NCBI RefSeq assembly: GCF_010183535.1
Contig: NC_071330.1
Coordinates: forward strand, 12,381,717-12,445,716
DNA from: Caenorhabditis remanei
Lineage: Eukaryota; Nematoda; Chromadorea; Rhabditida; Rhabditidae
Length of the DNA stretch: 64,000 bases
Reading direction: 5' to 3'
Part shown: one piece after another, positions 1 to 10,804 of the stretch
How positions within the stretch are numbered: the stretch's first letter is position 1
Layout: each line of letters starts with the position of its first letter
Position numbers and translations under genes: made by a program
The notes under the pieces: generated by a model
Database searches by the model: none
What the model was told of the DNA's origin: nothing
What the model saw: only the letters and a program-made list of their open reading frames with translations

Positions 1-328
1 TTAAAATGTTGTATCATTTCCAAAACTTGATAATTGACAGTCGTAATTGCGAATGCGTCTTCTCGTTTGCAGTGCGGACATATCGAATAAATCATCTGAT
101 GTTTGCAGTTCTCACAAATCGAATGACCACATATTCCTATGCACGGTTTCCGTGTCTCGAAATCTGGAATTTTTACAGAATTTACTCACTTTCAGCAACA
201 CTTTTGTAAAAAACAAAAACTTTCAGTTATAAAAAGTACCGTATCCGACTCCGTCTATACCTGAAATCCCTACCATATTCATTGTAGCAAATGATACATT
301 CCTTCACATTGATATTTGTTCTGTTCAT
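1..328 (-). CDS. small RING-finger protein, partial at left edge
   Basis: Two exons are visible on the minus strand: 328-274 (ATG at 328-326) and 163-1, running off the window. They are joined across a GTAGGG donor and a TTCCAG acceptor; codon phase 1 is completed in exon 2. The N-terminus reads MNRTNINVKECIICYNEY. It is followed by a Cys-x-His, Cys-x2-Cys and Cys-x2-Cys series, giving a complete C3HC4 RING within about 55 residues. A TTTTGCAG trans-splice-like acceptor lies just 5' of the ATG (about 337-339). A RING suggests an E3 ubiquitin ligase or protein-binding role. The substrate is unknown, and the C-terminal part lies outside the window. Confidence 0.7.
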
Positions 329-569
329 TTTGTTACCTGCAAAATTATTGAAAGTTGAGAAGAAAAAGAGAAAGGAACACGTTTAACGAGTGAAATAGAG
401 TGCAAATTTAGGAAAAAGGGAAAATTATGAAACATTATGACATGCATTTAGAGTTTCCTCATTCTTAGAATTCATTGCAAAATAATTTTTTGAACTTTTA
501 AAGTTACGAAAGTGATTGAAATTTTTTTTGCACTATTAGAAGTTAAAAGTCAGCAAATATAATACAGTG

Positions 570-1355
570 CAGTGTGTGGTTTCGAGACCGCTTCGAGAAA
601 TTTCCCGAAAATTTTCTCGAGAAATTTCCTGATAAATTTTATCGATACTTTCCCGATACTTTCTCGAGAAGTTTATCGAGACGTTTCTCGAAAAAGTATC
701 GATACTTTTTTGATCACAAAAGTATCGATACTTTCTCAATACTTTTCTCGAAAATTAATGGTATCGAGACCCGGAGTTTCGATAATTTCCCAATAAATCA
801 AACAGTCTGCAGTGTGTTTTGAAACCGGACGTTTCTCAACCGGTTATTTCAAAACCGGTCATTTCGCAACTGGACATTTCGAAACCGGTCATTTCGAAAC
901 CGGCCATTTCGCAACTGGACATTTCGAAACCGGTCATTTCGCAACTGGACATTTTGAAACCGGCCGTTTCTCAACCGTTTCAAAACGTCCGGTTGCGAAA
1001 TGGCCGGTTTCGAAACATTCGGTTGCGAAATGACCGGTTTCAAAACGTCCGGTTGCGAAATGACCGGTTTCGAAATGTCCAGTTGCAAAATGGCCGGTTT
1101 CGAAATGACCGGTTTCAAAACACACTGAAGAAAAATAACACTGTTGACAAAGTACAACTTCCCGGGAAAAGTATCGAGACGTCTCGAAAGTATCGAGAAA
1201 GTATCGAGAAATCATTCAAAATTTCTCGAGAAAGTACTTTCGAGAAATATCGAGAAAGTTTCGAGAAATTTTCGAGAAATTTTTCCCGGGAAATTTCTCG
1301 ATAATTTCTCGAAATGGGCTAGTATCGAGAAAGTCATATCGATACTTACACACTG
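570..1355. mobile_element. hAT-type non-autonomous element (composite MITE)
   Basis: Terminal inverted repeats CAGTGTGT (570-577) and ACACACTG (1348-1355) are flanked by 8-bp direct repeats ATACAGTG (562-569) and ATACAGTA (1356-1363), matching at 7 of 8 positions. An 8-bp target duplication with CAG-type ends is the hAT hallmark. The arms (570-809, 1128-1355) are built of TTTCTCGAGAAA/TATCGATA-rich degenerate repeats. The centre is a second palindrome (810-1127). No transposase is encoded. Confidence 0.7.
810..1127. repeat. palindromic array of CCGG-containing short repeats
   Basis: The segment starts CAGTGTGT and ends ACACACTG, the same ends as the surrounding element. Each half is a run of roughly 20-bp units of the form GAAACCGGTCATTTCGCAAC in forward, then inverted orientation, with the switch near 970. 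It is either a nested sibling insertion or an amplified core; no 8-bp target duplication is visible around it. Confidence 0.65.
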
Positions 1356-1356
1356 A

Positions 1357-1780
1357 TACAGTACCGCTCAAAAGGTCATCAACTTTGACCGTTTTCAGTG
1401 AAAAATGACCAACTTTGACAGTGTATTTCGGTGTGATCTGATAGTCCGATAAACTCAAGTTTATATGGGTTGGAGAGAGCAAAAATTGTACATCATTTCT
1501 GTAGTTGACTATTTTTTTGTAGGGACACTATCTTGAAAGTTACAGGTAATCAAAGTGAAAAACTTCACAATTTCGCTAATATCTACTAAAAATAGTCGGT
1601 TTCAGGGAGAAATGGTTTTGACAACCTGTAACTTTCATGGAAGTGTCCCTATAAAAAATGGTCAACTTGAAAAATCTAGTGCTACTTTTGCTCTGTCCAA
1701 CCCATATAAAATTAGTCAGATGACACCAAAATACACCGTCAAAATTGGTCATTTGAAACCGAAAAACAAGAGTTTAGGGG
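1357..1780. mobile_element. Tc1/mariner-like MITE, right end missing
   Basis: It begins TA then CAGTACCGCTCAAAAGGT and closely resembles the complete copy at 24091-24525, including the internal TTGTAGTTGAC and AAAATGGTCAACT motifs in inverted orientation. The expected right terminal repeat is absent. The hAT element at 570-1355 sits exactly in its left terminus. Confidence 0.6.
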
Positions 1781-2051
1781 TAGCAAGCAATGCGACACAT
1801 TGCTCATGTTAAATATGTTTCCCGCGGTGATCAAACAGAAAGTGAAAAGAAGAAAGGAAAGATAGACAGAAGGGAGGGAAGGTATTATATAAATGAGATA
1901 TTCGTTTCTTTCACAAGTGAAGGGATATCTTATATAGACGAAGAAGGAATTTAGAATGGGAAATATTTTTTATAAAAAAAGGAAATCTTATCTGGTTTCA
2001 TTAATTGTTTTTGTTCATGAAAATTTTAATTGCGTCCTATTAGCACGATAA

Positions 2052-2132
2052 GCGTGGCTCAGAGAAAAAGAGACATTTCTAAAGGACACTTCGGTGAGGC
2101 GCAGTTGTAAGAACTGTGCCGAGCTAATACGC
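2052..2132. repeat. partial copy of GCGGTTGTAAGAACTGTG repeat family
   Basis: It contains AGAGAAAAAGAGACATTTC and CGCAGTTGTAAGAACTGTG followed by CCGAGCTAATAC. These are the right half of the roughly 140-bp inverted-repeat family seen complete at 15152-15292 and again at 22058, 26890 and 34840. Confidence 0.55.
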
Positions 2133-2889
2133 ATATTTTGAAACAAATTTATATTTTAAAAATCAAGATTAAGAAGAGGGGGCGAACTCCACATAGGCAT
2201 GCCTACAACCGGCTTTATATTGATTAGAACGTAATTTTGGAAGAAGATAAATCAAATTATACGGAAAACACTCTGCGGTACAGATTCTAGAAAAGGAAAA
2301 AATAATTAAACAGGGAAAACGATATGTCCTTTAAAACTCAATGTTCCTTTATACTCGAACTTCCTTTTTTTAACATTCCTCATTTTTCTGAGAGTCATTT
2401 ATTAATTGTTTGTTTTCCTCATTTCTTCCTAGCAATAAGAGCATACTGAATATGAGTCAATATCAGTGTGTGTCTTTGAAACTTCTGGTCAATACCTTCT
2501 TATTCCTCACAGTTTCATCAAGTTGAAGTGCACCCGAAGGCTGTATCTTTGATATTCTCAAAAATCTTGCTATTACCTATCATGAAAGATGATGTTCACC
2601 TTAATTATTTTGCAATAGGAACCTATATTTTGAAAATAAATGCGTGATACTTATCAGTAAACATTTTAACTTATACACTGTCAATCACAGGAACCGTTTC
2701 CGTTCTGAAATTGATAGGTTCAGAATTAGAAAGAGCATATTTACATTGAAATAATCAGCCAGCGAAATTCTAAAAAAAATAGCATTTCTACTGAGAAAAA
2801 ACGCAACTGAATCTAGCTGTATGCTCTGAATCTTAAACTAATCTTTCCAGACACATTTCATCTCAAAGGATTGAAGACCCAGTTAGTAA

Positions 2890-3086
2890 TGGTGCGTCCA
2901 AAGTTGCTACAACGGCAAATCTGCGGCGGCCAAAGTTGATTTGTAGATTTGTAGGTTTTGCAGGTTTCGCAGTTGAAAAATGAAGGATGAGCAATAACGC
3001 ATAACTGCAAACCTACAAACCTACAAATCAACTTTGCCCGCCGCAGACTTGTAGTTTTTCTTTTTGAATCAACTTTGGACGCACCA
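2890..3086. mobile_element. PIF/Harbinger-type MITE, 197 bp
   Basis: Inverted termini TGGTGCGTCCAAAGTTG / CAACTTTGGACGCACCA are flanked by the 3-bp duplication TAA (2887-2889, 3087-3089), the TWA target typical of PIF/Harbinger. A second copy is at 49351-49498. Confidence 0.75.
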
Positions 3087-3597
3087 TAAGTTCTCACAGA
3101 AACTTACGAAAGGGACGGTGGCTCATGCTAAGAATAATTAGACACTTTTATGTAGACACTATGAGAATAACTAGACTATGTCGTTTGAGGAATTCTTTTG
3201 TCAATCAGCAAGAAAACCTGATTGAACTGTTCCTATCAGAAGTTTAGATAATACATATGAGGAATGACTTCAATTCTCTGATAGTTCAATTCAAAATCGC
3301 GAAATCAATGAAACGTGATATTCAACAAACTTGTCTAGACAGTCGCGTGTAACTTTGTCATTCCTCACAAAACTTGAGTTAAAACATCGAGAAGATCGAA
3401 ATTTTCTGCAGTTGAAAATAAGGAATTTTTGAAATATTTTAAAGATTTCATAATCTTGATTATACCGTAACTCTATGTCTGATTGTGAGGAAAACCTGTG
3501 AAAACGGGAAATAAAAACAACTTGTAAAACAAATAACACAAAGTTATTGATAATCTTGTCAGTTTCTCTATAGAACTATTCATGAAGAAAACGTGTA

Positions 3598-3854
3598 CTG
3601 TCGAAAAAATGAAGTTTCGACAAGGACTTTCAAAAAAAATTTAGCGGGCTGGAACACGCAAGCGCATAAAGTTGTGGGCGGAGCTTAAACTGCAAGCTTA
3701 ATTAAGCGGCGCGGTTCTAATTCCAGTTGTTTTTTCCAAATTAAGAACCGCGCCGCTTGCAGCTTAAGCTCCGCCCACAACTTCACGCGCTTGCGTGTTC
3801 CAGCCCGCGAATTTTTTTTTGAAAATCCTTGTCGAAACTTTATTTTTTCGACAG
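3598..3854. mobile_element. foldback MITE with TA duplication, 257 bp
   Basis: The element is almost entirely palindromic: CTGTCGAAAAAATGAAG at the left pairs with CTTTATTTTTTCGACAG at the right. The GC-rich inner arms carry GGGCGGAGCTTAAACTGCAAG. It is flanked by TA on both sides (3596-3597, 3855-3856), as expected for Tc1/mariner-mobilised MITEs. Confidence 0.7.
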
Positions 3855-4463
3855 TACCAATACAGTTGCTTGAAATCAAAATGTAATAAATTGAATGGTA
3901 CAAGTTTTGCTTTGTGCACAAATTGTGAATAGTTCCATTAACAAGGGGAATCAAGAAGTGGTAACTTATTCTCATTTCAAACTCAGATGATCTATCTGAA
4001 AAGTCAGAAATTTTTTGAAATTCACAGATGAATTTCCATAAAATACATAATTTCAGTGAGTTCCTTCTGTTTGTCTCGTTTTCTTATTCGTTTTTCTTTC
4101 AAAATCAAAAATAAGTATTCAAAATGTACCAATTTAGCGGAAAAATCATCAGAAATTTGTTAGTTTCTCGCTTGAAATTGAACAAAGTTAGGGCGATTAG
4201 GAGTAATATTCCTTTTAATTAAGAAATATTTAATTTTAATTGAGGTTCTTCGTTCCGCTTGTCCCCGTTCGTTATGGCCTCCGTAGGTACGGAGTCCGTA
4301 CCGAAAATCCACGTGGAAATCGCGATGAAAGCTGTGTGAAAGTGCGTGATGGTGTTTGCACATTGTAAATGCATACCGTACCCCACACACGTGGCACCAC
4401 ATTCCTCAGCTCAAATTTCATAATTTGAATCTCTTTTTTACCGGAATTACTCACAGAAAAACG

Positions 4464-7400
4464 ATGGATTTCGCGTTTTCTCTTGAAAATGCGACTTTTC
4501 ATTCTGAATTACTGATAAAAACAATCGATAATTACATTCCGGCGCCGGTGAGTTTTCATTTCCGAAACAATTAACGCAAAAATATTTTTTCAGCTTCTGA
4601 AAAACGCCGAGCAAGCAATACAATACCTCAACAGTCTGCAGCCTCTTGGCATTAATTTGAAACAAGTTCTTCAAAGTTTTCTCGATAAATCCGATAACAA
4701 ATTGAGTGAGTCAGAGAAAACAGCAATTCAAACATCAAACTCATTGCAGAAATGTTCGGAACCGTCGACGATTTGCTGACGGACCTCAAAATCTACCAAA
4801 AGTTTCCATTGAACCACAAGATGTTCGGTATCGCCGGGCACACAATGGAAGCAACGCTCGATGTGAGGACTCTGAATTCCTTTATTTTTATTTTTATAGC
4901 ATTTTCAGTATCAAAAAGAGCCAGTGAAATATAAAAGTCTTAGAGGAGAGTTGTTCTACAATAAACACGATTTTCTTCATCATCTGTATTCGCGAATCCA
5001 TACTAAATATGCTGCGAATGTAAGCGACTGCGGGAATCATACTTGAATTCGTATAAAATAAACTGATTTTAAGTTTTTTTTTAAAGATGTCGGGATCCTC
5101 GCCGGAAGTTCTTGAATGTATGAAACGAAACGAGAAGAAACTCGACGGATGTTATGAGTTCTTTCGATGCGATCACGTCACACTGCCTGAAGTTCAACAA
5201 ATGTTATTAAAACTATTCAATAATCTACATGATGTACTGTTTCTTAACAAAAAAATGGATTATGAATAGTTGTTTTCAGAAAGGTGTTCCTCTGGCAACC
5301 CAAACAGGCATGGATTCACATTTTCGAAATGTCTTCAGTCAAATAATGCAGAATGTTAATTCAGCAATTCCAGCCAATAGCGAAGAAAAGAAATCTGATG
5401 CTGAATTGCTTCAGAAAATTATTGATTCTTACCCTCACATGTTTCTTCCAAATGCTGAATTATTGGTTCGTTCGAAAATTTAATCGAATAACAGAAAAAT
5501 TCATTTCAGAACCGTTCGAGTGCTTCAATTGTTGTCAGAATTTTCGAAGATGTCGGTCAGAAATTTGTGATGAAATCAGAATTATTCAAAGATGATCGAA
5601 TTTCAAGTTCTAATGAATCTTTTCAAACTTTGAAAGATGAAAATGGAATAATATGGACTATTGATGCAAATGAAGTCTTCAAAACTCTTGGTGGCAAAAT
5701 CGGATTTATTGAGGTTTTTGTTTCTTGAATCATTCATAAAGTAAAAAAGTATAATTAAAATCTCTGTTTCCAGTTTATCAGTGTCCCAATTCAAAGAGCG
5801 AAACATGCAGCTGTCCCCATTGCGACACCTTCTGGAGATCATTGTATTCTTGCTTCGGATGCTGTGTCTGAACTTCTTCGTCGATTGATTTCTGCGCTGA
5901 AAGTATTCCAGAACTTGAATACGAATGACTGGCAGGCGGTTACTCAATATATAGATTTATTGAATACCGTTTTTCCACTAAATGCGGTCAGTATAAAGCT
6001 CTTAGAAATCGACTTCAATCCTCAATTTCAGACTCATAAATTCTTCATCGATACATCGAAATTCGAAAAGTTCAAATGTAAAACTGATGATTTTTGGGCG
6101 AAAATTCAGACAGACAGTTCAAAAAAAGTGGTCAGAGACGTTGGAATCTACGGATTTGATGTGGAATTTCTGAAAGAAGAGCTGAAAATATTAGAGTTGT
6201 CTACTGCTTTCCCCGATATTATAGACAAAGCTGAAATCGCGTACCAGTATGTGTTCAAAATGAGAAGGGGACCAACATTGGAGACAAGTGATTTGATTGA
6301 TGCAGTAGAAGTATGCCAGCTGATTTGTCTACTTGAGAAGTTCCCACAGGTTCTTTATAACATATGCAATTATTAATCAAATATTTCATAACTTTTTTAG
6401 CTAAAAGAATTCTTCCACAATCAAAACTATTGCAATCGGATTCCGAGTGTTCAATGCAATCAGTGTTCTTCTCCGCCGCCACGTTTTCCGACATTGATGC
6501 CTTGGAGTGACACCTCCGATCTGAAAGAAATTCATGAGCAACATGTGGTCCTCAGATTTCCTCGTGGTTTAATCAATGCTAGAGAGGTTTTGCACATCTA
6601 AATTCGCCATGACTCAACAAAAACTAATTTCAGATTGATTGGAACTTGGATTTGCCAAATTTCAAAACGATCACAACAAATTTAAAATGTTTATCTTTTG
6701 ATCAATTTTCGAAACTGTCTCCAAAGTTTTTCCTTGTCGATTTGGACGATTTAAAACATATTAAAACCGATCAATTCGAAGAGTTTATGCTGAACGAGGA
6801 AAGCTTTTTAGTATGTTTTTACTTCCAAGAACCTGTTTCACATCCATTTTTATTTTCAGAAGTACCATCCGAACAAAAAAATGTATATCCGCACGGTTCC
6901 CATTGCATTGACTCTTTACGTATTCACTGATGATGTTCTGGAAATTTGTTCAACTCTGCTGAAACAACAGAATGTTTCTATCAAAGTGATTAATGGTTAG
7001 TGCGCAGTTTGCAAATCAATTGTTTTTAATATCGTTTTACAGATCGATTGAAAAAGTATCGAAGAACCTGGAAGAAAGAAGAAGAACACTTTTATAAGTT
7101 GATTGGTTTGGACGAGTTCAAATCGATTTTGAAAGAACTGAAAGTGAACGAACAACTGATTACTGTGAGCATCTAGAAAATATGTGTTCAGATTAGACAT
7201 TAATAGTTTCAGATTGTTCCGGATATGGTGTACAACAGAACACAATTCCGAATGAGTGATGCGTCTGCCACTGATGTTGCTGAAGTATTCAGTCCAGACG
7301 GAAAAAGAGTGATTGATAGTTCTCAAGCCGTTTTTTATATCTTTCAAAGGACTGTTTGTGGTGTCAATTGGAAGTTGGAATGCTGTAAAACTCATCCGGA

Positions 7401-9824
7401 ATGCAGAGATAATTATAAGAAGCGAGTGATCAATTTGATGAGAAAATACGCTGATATGAAAGAAGTAAAGATGAACAAAAAATGTTTCTCGTTCCAATTC
7501 TTATTTTTCAGGGAACACTTGTCCTCTTGGGTCACGTTATGGACAATGTGACAGCTCTACGGAATCACTGCACTTACAAACAACAAGCACAGTTGAGATT
7601 ACCCGAATATCTTCTATATAATTATCATCCAACTCAACTAATTTATCTGTCTCTTTACTATTCTATCGCTGATGCTTACGGACTACGGAGGCACGAATTT
7701 CATTCGAATGGACCGAATCCTGTGACAAATATTTGGACTTATCGTGCAGTTTATATTGCTGGATGGGCGGAAGCGTTTTTCAGCGAACCAGAATTGGATG
7801 ATCTTAGTATTATTATTCAGAGGACAGTAATAAATGTCATTCCGAACGATATTGTTATGAAAGAGCAGAAAACACTCGTAAGTTATTGGTTTATCTCTGA
7901 AAAGTAAATATTAAGTTACTTCATGAGCTTTTTTTCAGTCAGCGATTCTCAACCTCACTTTTAATCCACCGAACAGGACAATTAATCAAGTCAAACCTGT
8001 TGAAAAGGAGACGAAGAAGTGTGAAGTGTCGAAAGCTTCAAGTTCTAACAGTAAAGTTACAAAAACGACGGATTTGGGAGAGAAAAAGAAAGAAGTAGTG
8101 TCATCAGAAGATGTTCGAGATTTGAGAGTCCAAGAGGTTCCAAAATCACCAATCACTGAAGAAATTTCTGAAAAACCATTGATTAAATCCACTAATCAGA
8201 ATGAAAAGGAAAGCAAGAAAGATCTTGAGTTGGCCGATCTGTATGATAAAAACGTAGATGATCTGAAGAAAAAGTTGGCCGAAGCTGAAAAGCGACTGGA
8301 AATGACCGAGAAAAAGAAGGCATTGGAGATGAAAAAGCAAATGGAGAAGTATGAGAAGATGACTTCAAAATGTGAATGTTTGGAATTGAGAATAAAAGAA
8401 TTAGAGGAAGAAAACGCGGCTGAAATTCAAGAACAAGTGGAAAAGTATGAACAAAAAGTGAAGAAATACGAGGAATTGGAGAAGAAATCGAAGGAAACGG
8501 AGAGAGGAATGAAGGAAAATGAGAAGAAAATGAAGGAGTTGGAGATGAAGAAAGATAAAGAATTGGATGAATATAAAACGAAGATGATTAAATCGGATGA
8601 AGCGAAAGACAAGCGTATTCGGATTCTTTGCAAGTTGGTTTTATCTATTAGATTAGTCAATTCATCAGACACTCCTAAAACCTCGATCAATTCTTTTTTT
8701 TCAGAAATGCACTCGATTCTACGAAAGAAATCAAAAAGTTGAAGTCAACGGTCACAAAGATCGAGGCTGAAAATGTCAAAATGAAAAAAGAGAATAATCA
8801 GTTAGTCTGCTCTCCTGACTCAAACAATCAGACGATTCAATTTTCAGATTCGTCCAAAAACTTGCTCAAAAGCCGAATGGTTTGGAAGGGAAGGAAAAGC
8901 AGATTTCAGAGAAGAACCGAATTATTAAAGAGTTAAAAGAAGCGAATCGAAAAATGCTTTTGGAAAAAGAAGCGACGAGAAAAGTGTGAGTTTCAGCGGG
9001 AAACTTGAAATAAAATTAAAGTTTTTGTTCAGAATTCAAGACACGATTTCGATGAGTTCTACACAACTACAGATGCTTCAACGTCTTCTCACGAATTCGC
9101 CGTCTTCTGAAACGACTTCTGAAACGGCTCCGATTGAAAATCGAGAAACATCGGATTCATTTGAAACTCAGTTAAGAAATCTCCAAAGACATAGAGATTG
9201 GATGAGTGATAAGAAAGAGATTGAACCGGTGAAGGATATGGTTAAGAGGTAAGGTTTCTCAATGCAAACTCTCTCCACTGGCTATATTTCTATTTTCAGA
9301 TTAGTATCTCTTTCGAACCGCCCCGACATCCATCTATTCGCCAACTACGAACTTCAGAAGTACGAGGGAAACATTCAGAACTACCTGCAAGCTGTGGAGG
9401 TTAATATTAAAAAGCTGCAAGTAATTACTCAAAATGTTTTATTTTCCATCCTCAGTTTACTTTCCAGGAGTCAGCTGATGTGTCCAAACTCCCTCCACTT
9501 CCAGAAATTCCACAACTTTCTGTTAAATTTGTGTCGGAACTCTGGTCGGAAGTTGATAGAGCCCGTGCTCATGAGGTCAAGGATTCGGAGTGTTACATCT
9601 GCTCAGATGAAATGAAGGAAAATGAGAAGACTCTGGAATGTAGACACTGCAAGAAAATCACTCACTGGGAGGTAGGCTGGCGTGTTGGTTTTCTCTTTTT
9701 TTCTAAACAATTGTTACAGTGCGCGTCGAAATGGCTGAAATCGAAACAAACGTGTGCTCACTGCCGTCAGAAACAACTTGACCCAAACGAGTACCCGGAT
9801 CTTCCGAATAATTTCTCATCATAA
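4464..9824 (+). CDS. gene A: large coiled-coil protein with C-terminal C4HC3 zinc finger
   Basis: The 22 exons are 4464-4547, 4594-4705, 4750-4862, 4909-5019, 5087-5233, 5280-5465, 5510-5713, 5774-5986, 6032-6349, 6401-6586, 6634-6810, 6860-6995, 7043-7164, 7213-7464, 7512-7877, 7939-8633, 8705-8800, 8848-8985, 9033-9248, 9300-9420, 9468-9671 and 9720-9824. They encode about 1433 aa. A trans-splice-like TCACAG precedes the ATG. Residues 1-560 match gene B. Residues 560-910 match gene L and are missing from B. Residues 910-1330 are Lys/Glu-rich coiled coil. Residues 1373-1414 form C-x2-C-x12-C-x2-C-x4-H-x2-C-x10-C-x2-C. Read as C4HC3 it is PHD/RINGv-like; the following sequence also resembles the RING of DZIP3/TTC3-type E3 ligases. 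E3 ligase activity is inference. A poly(A) signal AATAAA is at 9888. The exact family name is not known to me. Confidence 0.8.
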
Positions 9825-10804
9825 GAATTTGCTGTATTATGAATTTCAAAGCTTTCACATTTTTTCAATTTCCAAATATACTCATCGAATAAATCACGTA
9901 TTTTTTGAAAGATTTTTTTTGAAAACCTAATTTTATACTATAAAACTGAAATATTTACAGCAGAAGCCGGTTTTTTTTCTGCAAAACTTTCCAATTGGAA
10001 TGCCAATGCTCCTTTTTCATTTTTAAAATTTTCCACTTCCCGCCATTATTGGCAATGCGGCCGAGTTTCCCTTCTCTCCGCGGCCAGGAGGCCACGATGG
10101 GTCTCGCAACGAAATGACGTTTCATTCAGTGTTAGTTGGCAACTTTCACCTTTTCAGACCGGTTTTAATGCTTTTCCTGCCGATTTTCCAAATTTTTGAG
10201 TCGAGAATTCAGTTTCCAGGTCAAAATTCACCCAGAAAACTAGTAGTTTATCGATTTTTCGTTAAAATCTTGTCGAAATTCGCAAAATTTCATTTTCTTC
10301 CACGTGGATATTATAAATTCCCGACACTGCGCCGCATGGCTTTTGGCGCCTCTAATTTGTTCAAAATGGTCTCGAAGCGAAAAACATTATTTGCATTTAT
10401 TTTTAGACCTGCAAAGCTCGAAAATAGGGTATTTGATCTTTTTCAACTACGAGACCTTTCCGCGAAATTTCTAATAAATTATATGCGCCTTTAAAGCCAT
10501 GCGGCGCAGTGTTGTGAATTTATAATATAATTTCTTCCAACTTATGGTTGTTTTCGCATGATATTCTTGATTGAAAGATGAGTATTTCTATTGGAAACAG
10601 TAAAGCAAGCCGGAAAACATAGTTATTTGCTCATAATAATGGTTATAATCAATTTCTGTTCAAATTTGAACTGAATATTTATTTCACAACAAAGAACGAT
10701 TTCCGCGTGATTTTCCTCATTCTTTATGTACTTTTCGTGGATTTTTCTTTAAAATTCATCAAATTAGCTATTGCAGAAACCTCCTTCCCTTCGCTACCTC
10801 CAGA
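9825..10804. other. intergenic between gene A and copd-1
   Basis: It contains the gene A poly(A) signal (9888-9893), a palindromic MITE (10309-10527) and, at its 3' end, a TATTGCAG acceptor (about 10776) that probably receives a spliced leader for copd-1. The 126-codon plus-strand frame at 10114-10494 lies across the MITE, has no worm coding character and is not called. Confidence 0.55.
10309..10527. repeat. palindromic MITE
   Basis: TATTATAAATTC plus ACACTGCGCCGCATGGCTTT at the left pairs with AAAGCCATGCGGCGCAGTGT plus GAATTTATAATA at the right. There is a second inner pair, GGCGCC...GCGCC. There is no coding content, and the superfamily is undetermined. Confidence 0.6.

Larger units (their letters stand above)
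329..4463. other. intergenic region rich in transposon remnants
   Basis: I see no credible gene here. The region holds the MITEs listed separately (570-1355, 1357-1780, 2052-2132, 2890-3086, 3598-3854). The remainder is AT-rich sequence with only short ORFs. Open frames of 70-160 codons between 570 and 1300 are produced by the simple repeats there and are not proteins. Confidence 0.6.

Noticed and set aside
812..1304. Overlapping open frames of 73-161 codons on both strands
   Set aside because: They are translations of the short palindromic repeats (monotonous GHF/ISKPV-type patterns) with no splice context or protein character.
3685..3975. 96-codon minus-strand frame
   Set aside because: Half of it is the foldback MITE at 3598-3854; no coding support.
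10114..10494. 126-codon plus-strand frame
   Set aside because: It crosses the palindromic MITE at 10309-10527 and has no recognisable domain; composition is that of translated AT-rich non-coding DNA.
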